A stretch of DNA of 13,983 bases from Chrysiogenia bacterium (GCA_020434085.1 JAGRBM010000190.1:1-13983); one strand, 5' to 3'. Positions 1 through 7,563 are shown, numbered from the stretch's first letter. Numbers and translations: made by a program. The notes: generated by a model from the sequence alone, not told the origin.

Positions 1-1301
1 CCGCCGCCGTTGTTGTCGGCCGCGTTGCCGCTCACCGTGGTGTTGAGGAGCGAAACGCTGTTCCCCGAGTTCGAAAGATACAGGCGCAGACCGCCGCCCG
101 AGCCATCGCTCTGGTTGCCCGCGATCGTGCTGGCACTGATCGAAACGCTCTTGTCAGTGCCGTAGATCCCGCCGATGTCGATGCCGCCGCCATCGCCGCT
201 GGCCACGTTGTCGGAGATCGAGCTGCGCGTCACTTCGAGGCGGTTGCCGGAGAACCGAATGCCGCCGCCGTAGTCGTCCAGGCTTTCGTTGTCCTCGATC
301 CGCGAATCGCTCACGGAAACCAGACTGGTCGGTGCCGAGCCGATCAAGTGAAGGCCGCCGCCGGTGCCGACGGATTCGTTGTGCGAAATGCTGCTGTCGG
401 AAATATCCAGAGAGCCCAGAACCACCGAATAGATGCCGCCGCCATTGGAATTGGCGTAGTTGCTGTTGATGACGGTGCCGCTGAGCATTGTGGTTCCCGT
501 TGTGTTCACATAGAGACCGCCACCGGAACTGTCGGACGAATTGCTGAGCACCATCGCACCAGTGAGCATCACCGTTCCGCCCGTGCTGCTCGAGAGATAA
601 ATACCGCCGCCGCTGTCGTCCGCGTAGTTGTCAGAGACTTCGCTATTCGTCAGGGCAATCGTGCCGTAACCGCCGATACCGCCGCCGTAACCGTATTCCG
701 CGTTGTCCAAAGCGTCGTTACCGATGATCATGGAATCGGTCAGATGCAGCTCTCCGTGGTAAACGAAAATACCGCCGCCATAACCATCTTCGACAACGCT
801 GTTCGTTACCGCCACGTCGGTGAGGTTGAGAATATGCTGCTGACCGAGATAAATCGCGCCACCGTGATCGCCGACAAGATAGCCACCGGTTGCCGTCAGC
901 CCACTGATGTTCACCGTAAATGGTTCAGTTTCAGCGGAAATATTGAATACGCGCCGCTGCGCGCTGAACGAGGCATTGGCATTCACCGTGAGCATCGCCG
1001 AGCCCGGACCCGTGATGGTCACAGGATCCACAATCGTCGGGAGTTCGTAGGTCAGCATCGTGGTCTGCGGTCCGCCGCTGAAGAGCGTGGGATCGAACAC
1101 GATCGTGTCCGCACCATCGTTGAGATTCGCCGCATTGATGGCATTGCGCAGGCTGCAGTCGCCGGCAATGTCGCAGCTGCTGGTGCTGTAGTCGTCGATG
1201 CGGTCAACCGTAATCGTCATCGGCTCGGCAATGACGCGCGTGCTCGACCAGCCAACTGCCAGAACGGCCAGAATGGCCAGGTACAGAATTCGGTATTTCA
1301 T
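1..1301 (-). CDS. Secreted right-handed beta-helix repeat protein, paralog A (3' end beyond window)
   Basis: The frame is open from the ATG at 1301 down to base 1 (433 codons, no stop), so the C-terminus lies outside the window. Residues 1-25 form a signal peptide (MKYRILYLAILAV start, cleavage expected after VIA). A CSLRNAI motif at 49-55 is the N-terminal signature common in polymorphic-outer-membrane/choice-of-anchor beta-helix proteins. From about residue 110 onward come roughly ten degenerate PbH1-like repeats of the form 'N..A..GGGIY' plus 'LTNS.V..N'. The protein is expected to be exported and to form a parallel beta-helix at the cell surface; the ligand is unknown. The start is supported by AGGGGAT just upstream and by near identity of the first 21 residues to the upstream paralog. 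The plus-strand frame at 348-1673 is its antisense shadow. Family confidence is high; biological role is unknown. Confidence 0.88.
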   Translation of the reverse strand, partial: MKYRILYLAILAVLAVGWSSTRVIAEPMTITVDRIDDYSTSSCDIAGDCSLRNAINAANLNDGADTIVFDPTLFSGGPQTTMLTYELPTIVDPVTITGPGSAMLTVNANASFSAQRRVFNISAETEPFTVNISGLTATGGYLVGDHGGAIYLGQQHILNLTDVAVTNSVVEDGYGGGIFVYHGELHLTDSMIIGNDALDNAEYGYGGGIGGYGTIALTNSEVSDNYADDSGGGIYLSSSTGGTVMLTGAMVLSNSSDSSGGGLYVNTTGTTMLSGTVINSNYANSNGGGIYSVVLGSLDISDSSISHNESVGTGGGLHLIGSAPTSLVSVSDSRIEDNESLDDYGGGIRFSGNRLEVTRSSISDNVASGDGGGIDIGGIYGTDKSVSISASTIAGNQSDGSGGGLRLYLSNSGNSVSLLNTTVSGNAADNNGG

Positions 1302-1352
1302 GGGATCCCCTTTTCGCTCAGGCCACTCGGCCTCATTTTCCTGCAGCGCGCC

Positions 1353-1381
1353 ACTATAACGACAACGACTGGAACACGCCA
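1353..1381 (-). promoter_or_regulatory. Candidate sigma70-like promoter for beta-helix paralog A
   Basis: On the minus strand a TATAGT hexamer (1358-1353, 5/6 match to TATAAT) is preceded at 17 bp by a poor -35 (TGGCGT, 1381-1376). It lies about 50 bp before the ATG at 1301 and directly after the terminator of the upstream paralog, so gene A probably has its own promoter. The -35 is weak, so this is tentative. Confidence 0.3.
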
Positions 1382-1383
1382 CG

Positions 1384-1413
1384 CAAAAAGAAAGGGCCCC
1401 GATGGGGCCCTTT
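1384..1413 (-). terminator. Rho-independent terminator of beta-helix paralog B
   Basis: A perfect 10-bp stem (1391-1400 with 1404-1413, AAAGGGCCCC type) closes a 3-nt loop. On the minus strand it is followed by a CTTTTT tract (1390-1385). It lies 24 bp past the stop of paralog B and insulates it from paralog A. Confidence 0.85.
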
Positions 1414-1437
1414 CGTGTCCAGTGAAAACTGAAGCGA

Positions 1438-3363
1438 CTAGGAACGCCGGCGCCGGCGCTCGAAGGCAAAGGCCCCCGCAATGGCCAGCAGAAGCAGGCT
1501 CATGGAGGACACTGCGCCGCCGCTTGCGCCAATCGTACAGCCGCCGTTGGCTTCTTTGTAGAGATAGATTGCCAAAGAAATCGACTCGACCGCGCCGATG
1601 TCGCAGGCGTCTTCATTGCGGGTCTGGCCGATGGCGTCCATCTCCGCACAGGTGGCCGGATCGGCGGCATTGATCGCCGCACTGCCCAGCAGCAGATCGC
1701 GGATCGCAATGCGCAGGCCCGGAACTTCAATGAGCTCACCGAGCATGGGATCGTCGCCAATCAGGTCGTCCTCACTCAGCCCGCTGCAGCCGGTGTCGTC
1801 GCCGATCAGGTTCACTCCGTTGGAGGTGACGGTGCCGGAACAGTCGTCATGGGCCACCGGGGGCGGTTTCGTGCTGAGTGTGACCAGATCGCTGGCATCG
1901 TCGTTGCCGGCAATGATCGAGTTCGTGAGTGTCAGAGCACCGCTGAGAGGATAGATACCGCCGCCGTCTCCGCTGCCGTTGCTATCGGCGTCAGCGGTAT
2001 TGGAAGCAATCGTGTTGTGGGTCACCTGGATGTTGGCCCCTCCGCTGTTGGAGACATAGAGCCCGCCACCATTGCGGTTCGAGCTGTTGCCGCTGATGGT
2101 GTTGTTCAGGAGCGAACCGCTCGAGGTAACCGAATACAGTGCGATGCCGCCGCCATCGTAGTCCGCGCTATTGCTCACGATCGACGTGGCCTCGATTTCG
2201 AGCATCTCGGCGAAATTCGCGTTGATTCCGCCCCCGTAAGAGCCGGCCATGTTGCCGCTGATAAGGGAGGTGCCGATCATGGCCGTCGTGCTCGCCCAGT
2301 ATATGCCGCCACCATCGTATCCGGCATCGTTGTCCACCACGGAGCTGCCCGTGACCACCAGATTGCCTCCGGAAGTTACCAGATAGAGGCCGCCGCCATT
2401 GCTGCCTTCGTTGTTTTCGATGTCGCTGTTGGTGAGCGTCAGATCGTACCCGCCGGCGTTGACCGATATTCCGCCGCCGTCGCTTTCGGATGTGTTGCTG
2501 GCGATCAAGGCGCCGGTAAGCATCGCCGATCCGCCGGTGCTGCTGCTCAGATAGAGACCGCCGCCGCCGCTGCCGGCAGCATTGAGATTGATCATGCCTC
2601 CAGTGATGGTCGGCCCGCCACTACCGTACAGGTAGATTCCGCCGCCCTGATTCCCGGCTGTATTGCCGGTTACATCCGTATTCGTCAGGGTCAGTGTGCC
2701 ATAACCGTAGATACCGCCGCCTTCACCGCCGCCTTCGTCTTGCGCCGCTTCATTGCCCATGACCACAGAATCGGTCAGGTGCAGCTCTCCGAGATTGAAG
2801 TAGATGCCGCCGCCCCCGTCATTCTCGACATAGTTGCCCGCTACAACAACGTCAGTGAGATTCAGGATGTGATCCTGATTAACTCGAATGGCGCCGCCGT
2901 CTCCATCGCCATCGCCAACAATGTAACCGCCAGTCAGCGTCATGCCGGAAATCGTGGCCTCGAAACACGGCAGGGCACTGGTCAGCGTAAAGACGCGCCG
3001 CTGCGCACCGGCCGATGCGTTGGCATCCACAGTCAGCATTGCTGAACCGGGGCCATCGATGGTGATGTTCTGGGAAATGACCGGCAATGCAGTCACCAGA
3101 GTGATGGTCCCCGCCCCACCGGTGAAGAGCGAGGGATCGAAGTTGATCGTGTCCTCGCCCTCGTGGCCCTCGGCCTCGACCAGCGCATCGCGCAGTCGAC
3201 ACGGGCTCTCACAGATCCCGTTGGGCGCATTGCTTGAACCCAGATCGTCGAGACTATCGACGGTGAAGGTCAAAGGCGTGGGGTCGCCGGCGCGCGCGCC
3301 GGTGCTCGACCAGGCGATCGCCATTACGGCCAGAATGGCCAGATAAAGAATTCGGTATTTCAT
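1438..3363 (-). CDS. Secreted right-handed beta-helix (choice-of-anchor Q-like) protein, paralog B, with Cys-type C-terminal sorting tail
   Basis: 641 aa. Residues 1-25 are a signal peptide (cleavage after ARA). CRLRDAL at 55-61 is the usual N-terminal signature of this class. Residues about 140-480 carry about eleven GGGI/GGGL turns with TxNSxIxxN strands, a right-handed parallel beta-helix. Residues about 500-595 (paired Cys; LLLGSAAINAAD; CDIGAVES) resemble the choice-of-anchor Q C-terminal region. The tail is tripartite: GGC at 607-609, hydrophobic 621-634, RRRRR at 636-640. It is like the MYXO-CTERM/JDVT/Synergist-CTERM class of processed surface-anchoring signals, so the mature protein is probably cell-surface attached at or near Cys609 (inference). 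AAGGGAT precedes the ATG. A poor promoter (TACACT at 3433-3428) may lie about 65 bp upstream. It is a tandem paralog of the next gene; the ligand is unknown. Confidence 0.93.
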   Translation of the reverse strand: MKYRILYLAILAVMAIAWSSTGARAGDPTPLTFTVDSLDDLGSSNAPNGICESPCRLRDALVEAEGHEGEDTINFDPSLFTGGAGTITLVTALPVISQNITIDGPGSAMLTVDANASAGAQRRVFTLTSALPCFEATISGMTLTGGYIVGDGDGDGGAIRVNQDHILNLTDVVVAGNYVENDGGGGIYFNLGELHLTDSVVMGNEAAQDEGGGEGGGIYGYGTLTLTNTDVTGNTAGNQGGGIYLYGSGGPTITGGMINLNAAGSGGGGLYLSSSTGGSAMLTGALIASNTSESDGGGISVNAGGYDLTLTNSDIENNEGSNGGGLYLVTSGGNLVVTGSSVVDNDAGYDGGGIYWASTTAMIGTSLISGNMAGSYGGGINANFAEMLEIEATSIVSNSADYDGGGIALYSVTSSGSLLNNTISGNSSNRNGGGLYVSNSGGANIQVTHNTIASNTADADSNGSGDGGGIYPLSGALTLTNSIIAGNDDASDLVTLSTKPPPVAHDDCSGTVTSNGVNLIGDDTGCSGLSEDDLIGDDPMLGELIEVPGLRIAIRDLLLGSAAINAADPATCAEMDAIGQTRNEDACDIGAVESISLAIYLYKEANGGCTIGASGGAVSSMSLLLLAIAGAFAFERRRRRS

Positions 3364-3456
3364 GGAGATCCCTTCTTCCCGTTCTCAGGTGCGCAATATG
3401 TGCGTTCTCGCCCTGAAACAGCGTCCGAGTGTAGTCGCTGTCCGATCCAGTAAACA

Positions 3457-3475
3457 GGGCCCCGCCCGGGGCCCC
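3457..3475 (-). terminator. Probable terminator of the acyl-CoA synthetase gene
   Basis: A 7-bp all-G/C stem (GGGCCCC 3457-3463 with GGGGCCC 3468-3474, loop 3464-3467) is followed on the minus strand by TGTTTACT, a short, interrupted U-tract. It lies 36 bp past the stop codon and upstream of paralog B. The U-tract is weak, so termination efficiency is uncertain. Confidence 0.55.
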
Positions 3476-3511
3476 ATGAATGAAGCATTTCGCTGCAACG
3501 CTCGGACATCC

Positions 3512-5167
3512 CTACGCCTCAACCCCCAACGCCTTCTTCGCCGTCTCGGCGGCCCAGCGGTAGTCGGCCTTGCCCGAGGGGCTGCGCAGGACTTCATCGA
3601 CCCAGACGATGTCCTTGGGCGCCTTGTATCCGGCCAGGTGTTCCTTGCACAGAGCGTTGATCTCCTCGGCGGGCGCTTCCCGGCCGTTGCGCGCGCACAC
3701 GGCAGTGACCTGCTGGCCCCATTTGGGATGGGGGGTGCCGACCACCACGGCGTCGTAGACCGCGTCGTGGAGCTTGAGAATCTTCTCGACTTCTTCGGGA
3801 TAAACCTTCTCGCCGCCGGTGGCGATGCACACAGAGCCGCGCCCGAAGAGCGTGATGGTCCCGTCGCTCTCGGGGCGCGCGTGGTCACCGGGAATGGAGT
3901 AGCGCGTGCCCTCAATCTCGATAAAGGTCTCCTTCGTCTTCTCGGGATCGCCAAGATACCCCAGCGGGATGTGCCCCTCGCGCGCGAGCCAGCCGCTCTC
4001 GCCGCTGCCCGGTTCGATGACGCGCGTGAGGTCTTCGCTCAGCACCAGCGATCCCTTCTGGAGCTGGAACTTGGGCTTGGTGCTTCCGCCCTTGCCGGTG
4101 ACGAGCGCCGCCTGCGCGCCGGACTCCGAAGAGCCCAACCCGTCGGTGATCATCACGCCCGGAATCTTCTCGAGGAACTGCTCCTTGTAATGGGGCGAGA
4201 GGATTGCGCCGCCCGAGGCCAGGGCGCGAAGGCTCTTGAGGTCGTATTCCTTCTTCTCGAGTTGCGCGAGTAGCGGCACGGCGAATGCATCGCCCACCAT
4301 CAGCGTGCTGGTGGCCTTTTCCTTGCCGACCGTGGTCCACACCTCGTCGGGATCGAGAATGCGCGGGTGCGCGGGAATGATGACCGTGCCGCCCATGTGG
4401 AAGGCCATGTGCGCATACCAGTGCGCCGCCCCGTGCATGAAAGGCGCCAACGGCAGCGCGCGCATCATGGGGCCCATCATCTGGGCCATGCGGATCATCT
4501 GCTCGTAGTTGCCGACCTTCTGCCCGGTCGGAAGCGTGCCGCCCATGGCACCGAAGTAGATGTCCTCCTGGCGCCAGAGCACGCCCTTGGGCATGCCGGT
4601 CGTGCCGCCCGTATAGAGGATGTAGAGATCGTCGGCGCTCGGCTCTGCGTCGGGCTTTTCCTCGCTCGAATGCGCGAGGGCTTCCTCGTAATCGACCGCC
4701 CCTTCGAGCAGCGCCTCACCCGACTCATCGGCCACCTGAAGAAAGACTTTGAGCTCGGGCAGCTTTCCCCGGATCTCTGCGAGCGTCGGCGCCAGCGAAG
4801 CGTGGTAGATGATCGCCCTGGCTTTGGAATCCTTGAGCAGGTACTCGAGTTCCTCACCGGTGTAGCGGTAGTTCACATTGAAGGGTGCAAGGCGCGCGGC
4901 GAAGCTGCCGAACATGCCTTCGAGATACTCGTTGCCGTTGTAGAGGTAGAGCGCGAGCTGGTCCTGCCCCGACTCCCACGGCTCAAGCGCGCTGCGGTCC
5001 TGCACCTTTCCAAGTCCCTGCTTTCGCAGGTAGTTGGCCAGCCGCCGCGCCCTTGCGCGGTACTGCGTCCAGGTAAAGCGCTTGTCCCCGTAGATGATGC
5101 ACTCGCGCTCGGGAAATGCGTCGGCAATTGCTTCCTGCGTGCAGGCAAGATTCCAGATGTCGGCCAC
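3512..5167 (-). CDS. Acyl-CoA synthetase (AMP-forming, ANL superfamily)
   Basis: 551 aa, normal length for a fatty-acyl-CoA ligase. It activates a carboxylic acid as acyl-AMP and transfers the acyl group to CoA in the cytoplasm. Visible motifs in order: phosphate-binding loop YTGGTTGMPKG at 185-195; A5 motif DGLGSSESG at 342-350; A7 Asp in YSIPGDHA (D428); A8 hinge GRGSVCIATGGEKVYPEEVE at 442-461; A10 lysine in SPSGKADYR (K533). The start VADIWNLA matches the N-terminus usual for the long-chain subfamily seen in actinobacteria and deltaproteobacteria, so I take GTG at 5167. AGGAAGAG is 5 nt upstream. The frame stays open to 5569, but that extension crosses the hairpin repeat and operator region and is not coding-like. 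It is transcribed divergently from a MaoC hydratase, suggesting a shared acyl-CoA pathway. Substrate (fatty acid, steroid side chain or other) cannot be told. Confidence 0.93.
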   Translation of the reverse strand: MADIWNLACTQEAIADAFPERECIIYGDKRFTWTQYRARARRLANYLRKQGLGKVQDRSALEPWESGQDQLALYLYNGNEYLEGMFGSFAARLAPFNVNYRYTGEELEYLLKDSKARAIIYHASLAPTLAEIRGKLPELKVFLQVADESGEALLEGAVDYEEALAHSSEEKPDAEPSADDLYILYTGGTTGMPKGVLWRQEDIYFGAMGGTLPTGQKVGNYEQMIRMAQMMGPMMRALPLAPFMHGAAHWYAHMAFHMGGTVIIPAHPRILDPDEVWTTVGKEKATSTLMVGDAFAVPLLAQLEKKEYDLKSLRALASGGAILSPHYKEQFLEKIPGVMITDGLGSSESGAQAALVTGKGGSTKPKFQLQKGSLVLSEDLTRVIEPGSGESGWLAREGHIPLGYLGDPEKTKETFIEIEGTRYSIPGDHARPESDGTITLFGRGSVCIATGGEKVYPEEVEKILKLHDAVYDAVVVGTPHPKWGQQVTAVCARNGREAPAEEINALCKEHLAGYKAPKDIVWVDEVLRSPSGKADYRWAAETAKKALGVEA

Positions 5168-5188
5168 AGATTCTCTTCCTTTCCGAAT

Positions 5189-5319
5189 TCCCCCTACAGG
5201 GGAGATGCCCGTCAGGGCAGAGGGGTCGCACAGGCGGCGATCGGCTCCGGAAACAGAGCTATGCCGCCTCAACGCCCCCTCAGCCCCGCTTCGCGGGGCA
5301 GCTCCCCCACAGGGGGAGC
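5189..5319. repeat. Composite inverted hairpin element, copy 1
   Basis: Two half-elements face each other around a 48-bp core. Left half (read on minus, 5226-5189): CCCCTC, hairpin TGCCC/GGGCA, hairpin TCCCC/GGGGA. Right half (plus, 5275-5319): CCCCCTCA, hairpin GCCCCGC/GCGGGGC, hairpin GCTCCCCC/GGGGGAGC. The core contains GGCGGCGA (5233-5240) and GAAACAG (5250-5256), both also found in the copy at 13812-13941. The element occupies the acyl-CoA synthetase 5' leader, starting 21 bp upstream of its start codon. It is comparable in organisation to REP/BIME or MITE-like dispersed elements; mobility is not shown. Confidence 0.75.
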
Positions 5320-5380
5320 GCCAGGGGAACGGGTCTTTGCGCCCTTGCCATCGCGGGCGCCCTTGCATATAGTCGCCACG

Positions 5381-5400
5381 CGTTGACTCGTCAGTCAACG
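5381..5400. promoter_or_regulatory. Palindromic operator candidate (TetR-family type) between the divergent acyl-CoA genes
   Basis: CGTTGACT-CGTC-AGTCAACG has perfect 8-bp arms around a 4-bp centre. TTGACT...AGTCAA palindromes are typical of sites bound by TetR-family acyl-CoA/fatty-acid regulators. Each arm also contains TTGACT, close to the -35 consensus on its own strand, so a bound repressor could block both divergent promoters. No good -10 is found at standard spacing. No regulator gene is in the window. Confidence 0.6.
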
Positions 5401-5481
5401 ACAAAACAACGCAAATTACCCGCCCGCGCGGCACCTGGCAGATGCCGGGCCGCAGCCGGAAGGGAAAAGAGGAGAAAAGAC

Positions 5482-6360
5482 ATGCCGATCGATCCAGCAG
5501 CGGCCGTAGGCGCCGAAATGAAGGGTGTGGACTGGTCCTGGGACCCCGACAAACTGATTCTCTACGCACTTGGCGTGGGCATCGGTGTGGGCGTCGACCA
5601 GACCGACAAGAAGAAGGTGCTTCAGTACACCTATGAAAACGGCCTCAAGCCGCTTCCGACCTACGGCGTCATTCCGATGTTCAGCTCGCTGGGCGGCCTG
5701 ATGACCGCGCCGGGCATGAAGTTCAACCCGATGATGCTTCTCCACGGCGAGCAGTACACCGAGATCCTCTGCGACAAGTTCCCGCTCAAGGCGACTGTCG
5801 AAACGAGCGGCAAGATTACCGGCGTCTATGACAAGGGCAAGGGCGCCCTGGTCGTCGCCGAGATGACCTCCAAGGACAAGAACACCGGTGAGGCGCTCTT
5901 CCTCAACCGCATGGGCGCGTTCATCCGAGGCGAAGGCGGCTTCGGCGGCGACGCCAAGGCCCCCGAGCCCGGCAACGAGCCCCCCAGCCGCGACCCCGAC
6001 GCCGTGATCGAGTATCCGACCATGACGCACCAGGCGATTCTCTACCGCCTCTCGGGCGACAAGAACCCGCTGCACATCGACCCGATGATGGCGAAGATGG
6101 GCAAGTTCGATAAGCCGATCCTCCACGGCCTGTGCACCTTCGGCAACGTCGGTCGCGCCGCCATCGAGGCCTTTGCCGACAACGACCCGAGCAAGTTCAA
6201 GAGCATCCAGCTCCGTTTTGCCTCGCCGGTCTACCCCGGCGAGACCATCGTGGTGAAGATGTGGAAGGAATCGGACACGGAAATCATCTGCGAGGCATTC
6301 GTCAAGGAACGCGACATGCTCCAGGTCATTTCCAACGCGAAGGTCTGCTTCCGCGCCTAG
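5482..6360 (+). CDS. MaoC-like enoyl-CoA hydratase 2 (double hotdog, MFE-2 type)
   Basis: 292 aa, the size of a stand-alone hydratase 2 with two hotdog halves. It hydrates trans-2-enoyl-CoA to (R)-3-hydroxyacyl-CoA. The diagnostic hydratase-2 motif is YRLSGDKNPLHIDPMMA at 188-204, giving catalytic D193 and H198 with N195. The N-terminal half (about 1-150) is the degenerate hotdog that holds the acyl chain; 'KPILHGLCTFGNVGRA' at 211-226 continues the catalytic half. The start at ATG 5482 follows AGGAG at 8 nt. The frame is open back to 5116, but that passes through the hairpin element. It is divergent from the acyl-CoA synthetase with an operator-like palindrome 81 bp upstream, and is followed by a strong terminator, so it is monocistronic. 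The pairing fits beta-oxidation-like degradation of a fatty or branched acyl-CoA; the chain is not determinable. Confidence 0.93.
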   Translation: MPIDPAAAVGAEMKGVDWSWDPDKLILYALGVGIGVGVDQTDKKKVLQYTYENGLKPLPTYGVIPMFSSLGGLMTAPGMKFNPMMLLHGEQYTEILCDKFPLKATVETSGKITGVYDKGKGALVVAEMTSKDKNTGEALFLNRMGAFIRGEGGFGGDAKAPEPGNEPPSRDPDAVIEYPTMTHQAILYRLSGDKNPLHIDPMMAKMGKFDKPILHGLCTFGNVGRAAIEAFADNDPSKFKSIQLRFASPVYPGETIVVKMWKESDTEIICEAFVKERDMLQVISNAKVCFRA

Positions 6361-6381
6361 GCGTCCAGCAACTGCAATACG

Positions 6382-6413
6382 AAACCCCGCCCGAATGGGC
6401 GGGGTTTTTGTTT
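6382..6413 (+). terminator. Rho-independent terminator of the MaoC gene
   Basis: A perfect 11-bp stem AAACCCCGCCC (6382-6392) with GGGCGGGGTTT (6397-6407) closes loop GAAT and runs into TTTTTGTTT. It lies 21 bp past the stop codon. Confidence 0.92.
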
Positions 6414-6454
6414 GGGGCATTGTGGTTTCCCCGCGCCGGGGACAAACTAATTTC

Positions 6455-7000
6455 GTGAAGCTCTTTGGCAACAAACGCCAGCCCCTGCTGCTCGCGCTAC
6501 TGGCGCTGGTCCTCGGGCGCATCTATCTGGCCTGCTACCTCGGCGACGACGATTATCTGGCCATCGGAACACTGCGGGACGGAATCGAGCTGACCCAAAT
6601 CAGCCCGGTTGCGGACTTCAACTTCGAGCTGATTCAGGACACCCGCGAGATCCCGCTCGACTCGACCCTGATTGTCTACGACGTAACCGTCCGCGTGGGA
6701 CCGGGGCGGGCCGAGCCATCCCAACTGCAGGTGCAGCTCGAACTCGAAACCCAGATGGGTGTCGAAGTGGTCCAGGACATCACCGCCGAGGTGCGCGGAA
6801 CAAAGGACCTCACCTTCTTCGGGATCTGCCGCCTGACAGGCGCGAGCGCCGAGCGACCGGCCTGCCGCGGCACGATGGAGCTGGCGTTGGTTGACGGCCC
6901 CGGAATCGACGCCGAAATGCTTGTCCGCTTGCGCCTGCTCGAACCCAGCCCGCTCGAAGAGCTGCCACGCGTTGCGGTCTTCACGGAGCCCCTGCCATGA
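6455..7000 (+). CDS. Membrane-anchored hypothetical protein
   Basis: 181 aa, not recognised. I start at GTG 6455, because an in-frame ATG at 6395 lies inside the upstream terminator stem. The translation then begins MKLFGNKRQP followed by a hydrophobic run (11-28, LLLALLALVLGRIYLAC): a signal peptide or N-terminal anchor. YLAC is a poor lipobox, so lipidation is doubtful. The exported part (30-181) looks like a beta-rich domain with alternating hydrophobics (LQVQLELET; MELALVDG) and two Cys (C125, C137) that could form a disulfide. The ribosome site is weak: GGGGA at 6438 is 12 nt away and lies in a small CCCCG/CGGGG hairpin. Its stop overlaps the next ATG (ATGA), so the two genes are translationally coupled and probably act together outside the inner membrane. 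Start uncertain; a shorter or alternative start is possible. Confidence 0.7.
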   Translation: MKLFGNKRQPLLLALLALVLGRIYLACYLGDDDYLAIGTLRDGIELTQISPVADFNFELIQDTREIPLDSTLIVYDVTVRVGPGRAEPSQLQVQLELETQMGVEVVQDITAEVRGTKDLTFFGICRLTGASAERPACRGTMELALVDGPGIDAEMLVRLRLLEPSPLEELPRVAVFTEPLP

Positions 7001-7563
7001 GAGCGTCCTGCCCTCTCCTACTTCGCGTGAGTGTTCTGTGCGCGTGCCTGCTCATTGGCGCATGTAGCGACGATGCCGCCGACATTCTCAACTACGGCAC
7101 GGCCTACTCGCGTACCAGCCAGGTGGTCGCGCTCGATGCCATGAATCCCACCCGCATCTTCCGCATCGATGTATTCCCCAGCGTCGATGGGGAGACTGCT
7201 ACAAACTGCCCGAGCAACCAGCCCATGGAGCGCCTGTTGATGTTGAGCGAGCTCGCCCAGATGCCCGAAATGCCCGCCCCGGCGGCATCGAGCGTGCGCG
7301 TCGAATTGCGCAGCGACCCCGCATTTGCCGGAACCGATGAGCAGGCAGAGGCATTGCTGAGCATCGGGCAGGAAACAAGCCATGGGCGCGTGCGCATCTA
7401 TGCGGGCGACCGAAATACTTGCCGCGCATTCCTCACCTTCACGCTTGAGAGCGGCACGGACGTCAGCGGTGAATTCACGCTCATCAGCGGCTATTTCGGC
7501 AGCGGCCGCGTCGGTCCCGAGGCTACAATCCCGGGCTATGTCGTTGAGGATGTGACACCCTGA
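6997..7563 (+). CDS. Hypothetical lipoprotein
   Basis: 188 aa, family not recognised. Residues 1-22 are a signal peptide ending in lipobox LIGAC, so Cys23 would be lipidated and the mature protein starts CSDDAAD. Asp at mature positions +3 and +4 but Ser at +2 leaves inner versus outer membrane unclear, outer being more usual with +2 Ser. The mature part is about 165 aa with C71 and C142 as a possible disulfide pair, a Pro/Met-rich stretch (89-98) and beta-strand-like segments (SSVRVELRSD; CRAFLTFTLES). It overlaps the preceding membrane-anchored gene by 4 bp (ATGA) and converges with the PstS-like gene, whose stop is only 9 bp away with no terminator between. No function can be assigned from sequence. 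Confidence 0.82.
   Translation: MRASCPLLLRVSVLCACLLIGACSDDAADILNYGTAYSRTSQVVALDAMNPTRIFRIDVFPSVDGETATNCPSNQPMERLLMLSELAQMPEMPAPAASSVRVELRSDPAFAGTDEQAEALLSIGQETSHGRVRIYAGDRNTCRAFLTFTLESGTDVSGEFTLISGYFGSGRVGPEATIPGYVVEDVTP

Noticed and set aside
1-1300. Dense CCGCCGCC triplets suggesting a simple-sequence or CRISPR-like repeat
   Set aside because: They are the reverse complement of Gly-Gly codons at irregular spacing in beta-helix turns; no uniform repeat/spacer layout exists.
348-1673. Plus-strand open frame of 441 codons across the beta-helix genes
   Set aside because: It is antisense to gene A and crosses the intergenic terminator into gene B; the minus-strand frame has signal peptide and repeats.
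1849-3045. Plus-strand open frame of 398 codons
   Set aside because: Antisense shadow of beta-helix paralog B; composition is repetitive mirror of its Gly-rich turns.
4367-5386. Plus-strand open frame of 339 codons
   Set aside because: Antisense to the acyl-CoA synthetase and passes through the hairpin element; no domain visible.
5168-5569. 134-codon N-terminal extension of the acyl-CoA synthetase
   Set aside because: It would translate the hairpin repeat and operator; the GTG at 5167 has a good ribosome site and the family's usual N-terminus.
5416-6522. Minus-strand open frame of 368 codons over the MaoC gene
   Set aside because: No motifs; it runs through the MaoC terminator and is antisense to a well supported enzyme.
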